Below, piece after piece: positions 6,284-10,826 of a DNA stretch of 10,826 nucleotides. A program made the translations under genes and the position numbers. The notes beneath the pieces are model-generated. The model had not been told where the DNA came from, searched no databases, and was given only the letters and a program-made list of their open reading frames with translations. Origin of the DNA: Candidatus Blautia intestinipullorum (GTDB lineage Bacteria; Bacillota; Clostridia; Lachnospirales; Lachnospiraceae); the NCBI GenBank assembly GCA_019120475.1, contig DWVA01000313.1:1-10826 (forward strand), in the 5' to 3' direction. The number at the start of each line of letters is the position of its first letter. The stretch's first letter is position 1.

Positions 6284-6999
6284 AGCTTACGATAGGACAT
6301 TTATATCCAGATCTTTTAAATCTGTACGGTGACAGAGGAAATATCCAGTGTCTGATGAAACGGTGCCAGTGGAGAGGGATCCAGGCGGAAACTATCGTGT
6401 ATGAACTGAACGATAAAATAGATTTTTCCGCTCTTGATATTGTCCTTCTTGGAGGCGGCTCAGACAGGGAGCAGATGCTTGTCTGTGAAAAGCTTAAAGA
6501 AATCCGGAAGGATTTTAAAGAATATGTGGAGAACGGCGGCGTTGTGATCGCCATCTGCGGAGGCTATCAGCTTTTAGGCAATTACTATAAAACAGACCAG
6601 GGAACGATCACCGGACTGGAACTGGTGGATATGTATACAGAGCAGGGCCAGGGCAGACTGATCAGCAATATCATATTAAAGAGCGAGCTGTTTGAAATGC
6701 CGGTGGTGGGTTTTGAAAATCACGGCGGCAGAACATATATAAAAGATAACAAGCCTCTTGGAAAGGTTCTTTACGGTTCGGGAAATGATGGAAAAACGGG
6801 ATATGAAGGCGTAGTATATAAAAATGTGATCGGAACGTATCTCCACGGACCTCTTCTTCCAAAAAACCCGCAGCTTGCCGACTGGCTGATCTTACGGGCG
6901 CTGAAGAAAAAATACGGGGATGATGTGGAACTGACGCCGCTGGACGACAGGCAGGAAAAGGAAGCAAATGCATATATATGCAGTAGATTTCTGAAATAG
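6280..6999 (+). CDS. gatD: Lipid II isoglutaminyl synthase, glutamine amidotransferase subunit GatD
   Basis: GatD is a class I, CobB/CobQ-like glutaminase that supplies ammonia to MurT. The 239-residue protein opens with LTIGHLYPDLLNLYGDRGNI, characteristic of GatD. The nucleophile is Cys93 in VIAICGGYQLLG and the catalytic His is His189 in GTYLHGPLLPKNP. The usual triad Glu is absent near the His, which fits GatD's reliance on an Asp from MurT. VGFENHGGRTY in the middle is also typical of the family. It overlaps murT by four bases. No clear terminator follows; the rubredoxin promoter starts within a few bases of the stop. Confidence 0.95.
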   Translation: MKLTIGHLYPDLLNLYGDRGNIQCLMKRCQWRGIQAETIVYELNDKIDFSALDIVLLGGGSDREQMLVCEKLKEIRKDFKEYVENGGVVIAICGGYQLLGNYYKTDQGTITGLELVDMYTEQGQGRLISNIILKSELFEMPVVGFENHGGRTYIKDNKPLGKVLYGSGNDGKTGYEGVVYKNVIGTYLHGPLLPKNPQLADWLILRALKKKYGDDVELTPLDDRQEKEANAYICSRFLK

Positions 7000-7002
7000 T
7001 AC

Positions 7003-7031
7003 TTGATTTCAAAATTGGGGGACGGTATAAT
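7003..7031 (+). promoter_or_regulatory. Sigma-A promoter of the rubredoxin gene
   Basis: TTGATT (7003-7008) and a perfect TATAAT (7026-7031) have a 17-bp spacer. The start near 7038 leaves a leader of about 55 bases. Confidence 0.82.
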
Positions 7032-7038
7032 AAACTAT

Positions 7039-7077
7039 GAATACGGACGGCTGTCCGCATTCAGACTGTTAATCTGA
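7039..7077 (+). promoter_or_regulatory. Two overlapping hairpins in the rubredoxin leader
   Basis: CGGAC-GGCT-GTCCG (7044-7057) extends to GAAT/ATTC (7039-7062) across one mismatch. A second hairpin, TCAGA/TCTGA (7061-7077), shares two bases with the first. The AAGGAG ribosome site (7078-7083) follows directly. They could stabilise the mRNA or tune translation; no known riboswitch is recognised. Confidence 0.3.
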
Positions 7078-7092
7078 AAGGAGTTAACTATT

Positions 7093-7254
7093 ATGAAGAA
7101 GTATGTATGCGAACCATGCGGATATGTATATGATCCTGAGATCGGCGATCCGGACAACGGTATCGAGCCGGGTACTGCATTTGAAGACCTTCCTGAAGAT
7201 TGGGTATGCCCGGTCTGCGGAGTAGGCAAAGAGGAATTTGTACCGGAAGATTAA
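7093..7254 (+). CDS. Rubredoxin
   Basis: This is a 53-residue cytoplasmic iron protein that carries single electrons on one Fe held by four Cys, used by anaerobes in electron transfer and in oxygen or peroxide detoxification. The sequence is canonical: MKKYVCEPCGYVYDPEIGDP, then the acidic middle GIEPGTAFEDLPEDWVCPVC. The ligands are C6, C9, C39 and C42 in two CxxCG loops. The gene has its own promoter, an AAGGAG site 9 bases before the ATG, and a terminator, so it is a single-gene unit. No rubrerythrin, superoxide reductase or reductase gene is next to it, so its partner is not evident from the window. Confidence 0.96.
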   Translation: MKKYVCEPCGYVYDPEIGDPDNGIEPGTAFEDLPEDWVCPVCGVGKEEFVPED

Positions 7255-7263
7255 GATTCGGGG

Positions 7264-7306
7264 AGGGGTGCCGAAAGCAAGTTGCTTTTGACACCTTTCT
7301 TCTTTT
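7264..7306 (+). terminator. Terminator after rubredoxin
   Basis: An inner stem AAAGCA/TGCTTT (7274-7279 with 7283-7288) is extended by an outer GGTG/CACC (7267-7270 with 7292-7295) across small mismatches. TTTCTTCTTTT follows (7296-7306). Confidence 0.8.
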
Positions 7307-7330
7307 CGGAATATAGATAAGGGGTTTGGC

Positions 7331-7948
7331 ATGGCAAAATCACATAATCAGAAAATAAAGATTCTAATTTTGGAAAAACTGCTTGGTGATACCGGGGAAC
7401 ATAAAGTGGTGACGATGCAGGAAATCCTGGATAATATGGGCCGGTACGGCATCAGCGCGGAGCGAAAAAGTATTTATGACGATATGGAAGCGCTGAGGGA
7501 TTTTGGATACGATATTCAATATAAAAGGGGACGGACAGGCGGTTATTACCTGCAGCCGAAAGCGGAAGAAAAAGCCGGAGAGGATGTCCCTGAGGACAGT
7601 GGAGCCTGCGGACAGGATACGGAGGATGCGGCAGACAGCCGGGCGGAAGAGATCTGTGGAAATCCCAGGGTAAGAGGCGAAGAAATCTTTGAAGCCGGAA
7701 AAACTATGAAGCTTCTCTGCAAAAAAGAAAGAGAAGAGGAGGTCAGGGAATACTTCGGCAATATAGGAAAGTATAAGATAAAAGCATCGGGACAGTTGTC
7801 CGTAACGGCGCCTCAGATATCCGGACCGTATTTTTTCGGATGGCTGACCGCAATGGGGCAGGATGTACATATTGTGAAACCGAAAAAAATAGCGTCTGCC
7901 TATCGTGATTATCTGAAAATCCTGGCAAAGGACTATAAAGGACTGTAG
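7331..7948 (+). CDS. HTH regulator with WYL-family ends but no WYL core
   Basis: This is a probable DNA-binding regulator of 205 residues. Residues about 1-74 form a winged helix-turn-helix like that at the start of WYL-domain regulators (ILEKLLGD...TMQEILDNM, RKSIYDDMEALRDFGYDIQY, wing KRGRTGGYYL). Residues about 125-203 resemble the WYL C-terminal extension (WCX): MKLLCKKEREEEVREYFG, then FFGWLTAMGQDVHIVKP and a last helix ending LAKDYKG. Between them, where a WYL core of about 80 residues would sit, is a hydrophilic acidic linker (about 75-122). Typical WYL regulators have about 300 residues. AAGGGG is 6 bases before the ATG. The binding-protein gene starts 17 bases after the stop, suggesting one operon. 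The WCX assignment is by pattern and is less certain than the HTH. Confidence 0.7.
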   Translation: MAKSHNQKIKILILEKLLGDTGEHKVVTMQEILDNMGRYGISAERKSIYDDMEALRDFGYDIQYKRGRTGGYYLQPKAEEKAGEDVPEDSGACGQDTEDAADSRAEEICGNPRVRGEEIFEAGKTMKLLCKKEREEEVREYFGNIGKYKIKASGQLSVTAPQISGPYFFGWLTAMGQDVHIVKPKKIASAYRDYLKILAKDYKGL

Positions 7949-7965
7949 ACAGAAAGGACAGAAGC

Positions 7966-9477
7966 ATGAAAAAAAAGACCGCAGGTATTTTACTGGGAAT
8001 CCTCCTTGCTTCCGTTTCTCTTGCCGGCTGCGGCGAAAATGAAGCGACAGAAGCAGCCAGCGAAAGCGCCCAGACAGAGGGCGAAGGTTCTGGAGAGATT
8101 ACGGAAGATGGTGAGAAAACAGAAGATGCCGGTGTAAACGGAGATAAAAAAACGGAAAAAAACAAAGAAGAAAAGAAGGAAAACGGCGAAGCGGATTCCG
8201 AAGATAAGGCAGCAGAAGAAGAGGAAGAAACAGAGGATGAAGAGGACGCGCTGAAGGTGGCGGTACTGCTTCCGGATGAGGACGAATGGTCCGTAGATGC
8301 GGAGGCATTGGAGAGCAATCTTGAGGAAGACGGCTATGAACCGCTTATTGATTATGCAGAGGGAGACGTATCCAGACAGGTGTCCCAGATCCAGGAACTG
8401 ACAGAAGAAAAGGTGGCCGCTTTTATCATAGCGCCAGTGGATCCTTATGGGCTTCCTGATGTTCTTGCCGATGTGAAAGAAGCGGACATTCCGGTGTTTT
8501 CCTATGATGAGCTGATCATGGATACGAACGCCGTAAATTATTACACTGCTTTCGGAGGGCGTCAGGTAGGGCGCCAGATCGGCGAAGAGATCGTAGAACG
8601 TCAGGAGCTGGATAAAGTCAGAGAGGAGAAAGGTTCCAGGACAATTGAATTTTTTATGGGTTCACTGGACGATTCCCAGGCGCTGTTTTTGTATAACGGG
8701 CTGATGGAGGTGCTTCAGCCTTATCTGGATGACGGAACTCTGGAATGTCCTTCCGGAAAACTCTCTTTTGACGATACCGGTCTTCTGCGCTGGAGCGGAA
8801 GTCTGGCGGAAAGCAGGATGCAGGAAACTTTGGAAGAGTATTACGAAACAGGAGAAGCCCCTGACATTATCTGTACAGGATTTGACGAAGCTGCTCTGCA
8901 GATCTGCTCTGTACTGGATCAGCATGGGATTGCCGCCGGCAGCGAGGCGTGGCCGATGATCACAGGAGTCGGCTGTGACGCGGAGGCAGTAAAGAGCATT
9001 GCGTCAGGAAGGCTGGCCTTCAGTATTTTTATGGATCCGAGAGAAATGGCGGCGCGGTGCGAGGACATGGTGGACGCATATCTTGTGCGGGAAGAGGATC
9101 CTGAGGCCGAGGAGCCGGAAGTAAACGATTATGAATCTTATGATAACGGAGTGAAGATCGTAGGCGCGTATCTTTGTGAATCACAGGTGATCGACGCGGA
9201 TAATTATGAGATCCTGATCGATAACGGCTATTATACAGAAGATGAAGTGACTCCGGAGGCAACGCCGACCCCAACGCCGGAACCATCGCCGACGCCGGAA
9301 CCGACGCCGACTCCGGAACCAACATCAACGCCGGAACCGATGTCAACGCCGAAAGTGACATCGAAACCGACACCGACCCCAACGCCGGATGAAGAAGAGT
9401 CGACTCCGACGCCGGAAGAAAAGAAGGCGGAGAGGACAAAACTTAAGATGGCGGATGAGACAGAGCAGGAAAAATGA
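7966..9477 (+). CDS. ChvE/XylF-like sugar-binding lipoprotein with acidic spacer and Thr-Pro tail
   Basis: This is an exported lipoprotein of the periplasmic-binding-protein type 1 sugar family, 503 residues long. A signal peptide (KKKTAGILLGILLASVSLAGC) ends in the lipobox LAGC, so Cys22 is the lipid anchor. Residues 23-95 are a low-complexity Glu/Lys/Asp spacer. The binding domain (about 96-428) shows ChvE-like blocks: YAEGDVSRQVSQIQEL, YDELIMDTNAVNYYTAFGG (180 on), SGKLSFDDTGLLRWSGS, and EVNDYESYDNGVKIV before DNGYYTEDEV. Positions I recall as ligand contacts differ: GFDEA (305-309) for PND, TGVGCDAE (333-340) for TGQDAE, and FMDPR (355-359) for FKDTR. A Thr-Pro-rich tail (429-484) and a charged end follow. 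AGAAAGGA is 7 bases before the ATG. No permease or ATPase gene is adjacent, so sensing fits at least as well as transport. Confidence 0.87.
   Translation: MKKKTAGILLGILLASVSLAGCGENEATEAASESAQTEGEGSGEITEDGEKTEDAGVNGDKKTEKNKEEKKENGEADSEDKAAEEEEETEDEEDALKVAVLLPDEDEWSVDAEALESNLEEDGYEPLIDYAEGDVSRQVSQIQELTEEKVAAFIIAPVDPYGLPDVLADVKEADIPVFSYDELIMDTNAVNYYTAFGGRQVGRQIGEEIVERQELDKVREEKGSRTIEFFMGSLDDSQALFLYNGLMEVLQPYLDDGTLECPSGKLSFDDTGLLRWSGSLAESRMQETLEEYYETGEAPDIICTGFDEAALQICSVLDQHGIAAGSEAWPMITGVGCDAEAVKSIASGRLAFSIFMDPREMAARCEDMVDAYLVREEDPEAEEPEVNDYESYDNGVKIVGAYLCESQVIDADNYEILIDNGYYTEDEVTPEATPTPTPEPSPTPEPTPTPEPTSTPEPMSTPKVTSKPTPTPTPDEEESTPTPEEKKAERTKLKMADETEQEK
9250..9417 (+). repeat. Thr-Pro-Glu repeat tract in the lipoprotein tail
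   Basis: The DNA repeats ACGCCGGAACC-like units that encode TPTPEP/SPTPEP/TSTPEP motifs, residues about 429-484. Such tails usually act as extended spacers across or into the cell wall. The unit is degenerate, so recent slippage is not obvious. Confidence 0.8.
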
Positions 9478-9480
9478 AGG

Positions 9481-9529
9481 CAATAGAAACAGCCCGGGAG
9501 AACGGCCTGATGGCAGAACTTCCGGGCTG
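9481..9529 (-). terminator. Terminator of xpt (minus strand), possibly bidirectional
   Basis: A 10-bp stem (9490-9499 with 9520-9529) has a 20-base loop that contains a small GCC/GGC stem. On the minus strand it is followed by TTTCTATTG, the same tail seen after the LytTR terminator. On the plus strand the nearest T-run is about 20 bases away (9549-9554), so it mainly serves xpt and may only hinder readthrough from the lipoprotein gene. Confidence 0.6.
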
Positions 9530-9588
9530 ATATTGTAATCTGATATACTTTTTTACATGTTAACACAGGAACTGCCGTTCAGAGAAGA

Positions 9589-10164
9589 TCAGGCTTCCCG
9601 GAAGGTCAGTGAATCGTCAGTCATAGAATCGATAATTGCAAGAGATTCAAGGCGGACGCCCATATCGCGGATCTTCTTTCCGCCGTCCTGGAATCCTTTT
9701 TCAATGACAATGCCGGCTCCCTCAAGAGTGGCGCCTGATTCCTTTACGATCTCGATCAGTCCCAGAAGGGCGCAGCCATTGGCCAGAAAATCATCGATCA
9801 GGAGAACATGATCGTCCGGTCCCAGAAACTTTTTAGATAAGATCACATCATATACTTTTTTGTGTGTGAAGGATTCTACTTTGGAACAGTACATTTCTCC
9901 GTCCAGATTCAGGCTCTGGGCTTTCTTTGCAAAAACAACGGGAACATGAAAATATTGAGCTGCGATACAGGCAATCCCGATACCGGAAGCCTCGATAGTT
10001 AAGATTTTTGTGATAGGGCAGTCTGAGAAACGGGCTTTAAATTCTTTGCCGATTTCGTTGATAAGCGTAATGTCCATCTGGTGATTCAGAAAACTGTCTA
10101 CTTTCAGAATATTTCCCGGTTTTACAATTCCATCTTTCAGAATACGGTCTTTTAAAAGCTGCAT
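9589..10164 (-). CDS. xpt: Xanthine phosphoribosyltransferase
   Basis: This enzyme converts xanthine plus PRPP to XMP in purine salvage, in the cytoplasm. The 191-residue protein begins MQLLKDRILKDGIVKPGNIL and has the Xpt signatures KVDSFLNHQMD, LTIEASGIGIA and VVFAKKAQ. The PRPP-binding motif is VLLIDDFLANGCALLGL at about residues 120-136, where Cys replaces the Gln usual in Xpt (FLANGQA in Bacillus). The length matches Bacillus Xpt (194). On the minus strand, AAGGAGAG lies 7 bases before the ATG. The gene converges on the lipoprotein gene and stands alone; no xanthine permease (pbuX) follows in this window. Confidence 0.95.
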   Translation of the reverse strand: MQLLKDRILKDGIVKPGNILKVDSFLNHQMDITLINEIGKEFKARFSDCPITKILTIEASGIGIACIAAQYFHVPVVFAKKAQSLNLDGEMYCSKVESFTHKKVYDVILSKKFLGPDDHVLLIDDFLANGCALLGLIEIVKESGATLEGAGIVIEKGFQDGGKKIRDMGVRLESLAIIDSMTDDSLTFREA

Positions 10165-10205
10165 GGCGTCTCTCCTTTGGTCTGTTTACGTTCTAAGGTA
10201 TATCT

Positions 10206-10234
10206 ACTATACGCTATTCCAATAGGAAGTTCAA
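10206..10234 (-). promoter_or_regulatory. Sigma-A promoter of xpt
   Basis: On the minus strand TTGAAC (10229-10234) and TATAGT (10206-10211) have a 17-bp spacer. The start should be near 10199, giving a leader of about 35 bases. That is too short for a purine riboswitch, whose aptamer alone needs about 65 bases. Confidence 0.75.
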
Positions 10235-10301
10235 TTCTTTTCGACAAATTTCTGTAAATTTTTTGCACAGGAAGAATCTGGAAATCTTATGTCAGGCGGC
10301 G

Positions 10302-10330
10302 TTGCATTGGCCGGAAAGGTCTGGTACAAT
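10302..10330 (+). promoter_or_regulatory. Sigma-A promoter of yedF
   Basis: TTGCAT (10302-10307) and TACAAT (10325-10330) are 17 bp apart. Transcription should start near 10337, about 23 bases before the ATG. The promoter is divergent from that of xpt, about 70 bases away. Confidence 0.7.
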
Positions 10331-10359
10331 GAAAAAAACGAGAAAAGAGGCTGACAATA

Positions 10360-10826
10360 ATGGAACATAGATATATTGTGGACGCCAGAGGCGAGCAGTG
10401 CCCGGTTCCGGTCATAAAAACCAAAAAAGTGCTGGACAGTGTTGAGGGAGAAGCTGTAGTCACAGTGCTGGTGGATAACGAGACAGCAGTTCAGAATCTT
10501 ACAAGAATGGGAAAAAATTCAGGAGCGGAAGTGGCAGCTAAGAGACTTGGCGAGCATGAATTTCAGGTTATCCTCTCTGTAAACGGAGCTGCCCATAAAG
10601 AGGCGCCGGAAGCAGAGAAAGATACAGAGACGGCAAAGCCGGAAGAAAACCTGGTAGTGGCAGTGGATACGGCCGTGATGGGACACGGAAACGACGAACT
10701 TGGAAAGGTGCTGATGAGGGGCTTCCTTTTTGCGGTGACACAGCTTGAGAAGCTCCCCAAGACAATGCTTTTTTATAACGGAGGCGTGCTTCTGACAACA
10801 GAGGGGTCAGATTCCATTGAGGATCT
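10360..10826 (+). CDS. yedF: Selenium-metabolism protein YedF (3' end cut off by window)
   Basis: The frame is open from the ATG at 10360 to the window end, giving 155 codons. Residues 1-72 form a TusA-like domain (MEHRYIVDARGEQCPVPVIK) with the CPxP active-site Cys14 used to carry sulfane sulfur or selenium in this family. A Glu/Lys-rich linker (about 80-98) leads to a DsrE-like domain (VVAVDTAVMGHGNDELGKVL, then MLFYNGGVLLTTEGS), which is cut before its later part. This two-domain order is the selenium-associated YedF type found beside selD and selA-like genes. AAGAGG lies 9 bases before the ATG. A role in selenium delivery is inferred from family and domain order; the neighbouring selenium genes would lie beyond the window. 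Confidence 0.88.
   Translation, partial: MEHRYIVDARGEQCPVPVIKTKKVLDSVEGEAVVTVLVDNETAVQNLTRMGKNSGAEVAAKRLGEHEFQVILSVNGAAHKEAPEAEKDTETAKPEENLVVAVDTAVMGHGNDELGKVLMRGFLFAVTQLEKLPKTMLFYNGGVLLTTEGSDSIED

Noticed and set aside
7265..7280. Similarity of GGGGTGCC(G)AAAGCA here to GGGGTGCCAAAGCA at 1893-1906, as a possible repeated element
   Set aside because: The match is about 14 bases with one insertion; flanks differ and each copy is explained by its own hairpin. Chance is sufficient.
7288..7317. TTGACA with TATAGA at 18-bp spacing as a promoter for the HTH gene
   Set aside because: The -35 lies in the terminator stem, and transcription would start at about 7324, cutting off the ribosome site before ATG 7331. 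Left open as a leaderless possibility only.
8099..8318. Long minus-strand Ser/Pro-rich frames opposite the lipoprotein gene
   Set aside because: They are shadows of the Glu/Asp/Lys-rich and Thr-Pro-rich coding strand, with no ribosome sites or family features.

Overview
The window comes from a low-to-mid-GC, Gram-positive anaerobe, most likely a Lachnospiraceae-type member of the Clostridia. The evidence is the Bacillota-type end of the alpha operon (rpsK-rpsD-rpoA-rplQ), a zinc-free S4, an expanded L17, a MurT/GatD pair for lipid II amidation, a stand-alone rubredoxin, a selenium-metabolism YedF, strong AGGAGG-like ribosome sites and sigma-A-type promoters. Genus-level placement is inference. 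No phage, insertion sequence, CRISPR array, rRNA or tRNA is visible.

Layout. 1-2549: end of the ribosomal alpha operon, closed by a strong terminator. The rpoA-rplQ spacer can fold into a branched structure just before the rplQ ribosome site. 2550-2795: a non-coding stretch with a 14-bp palindrome, an 11-G homopolymer, an extended -10 promoter and a leader with repeated ATTTCAT words. 2796-3506: an orphan LytTR-type response regulator whose receiver domain has alanine where the phosphorylated aspartate should be. 3558-6999: a promoter followed by pepP (M24 aminopeptidase), murT and gatD. MurT and GatD form the enzyme that turns the second-position D-glutamate of lipid II into D-isoglutamine. 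7003-7306: a rubredoxin gene with its own promoter, hairpin leader and terminator.

7331-9477: a compact two-gene unit. The first gene has the HTH and the C-terminal (WCX-like) ends of a WYL-family regulator, but an acidic linker replaces the WYL core. The second encodes a ChvE/XylF-like sugar-binding lipoprotein with a long acidic spacer, a Thr-Pro-rich tail and altered residues at recalled ligand-contact positions; no transporter genes lie next to it. This pair is the best candidate for an undescribed sensing module. 9481-10234: xpt on the minus strand with a promoter, a terminator and no room for a purine riboswitch. 10302-end: a promoter and the 5' part of yedF (TusA-like plus DsrE-like domains), probably the edge of a selenium-utilisation locus.

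Most of the window is housekeeping sequence. The unusual content is the phospho-dead LytTR regulator with its G-tract promoter, the WYL-less regulator plus modified binding protein, and the structured rplQ leader.
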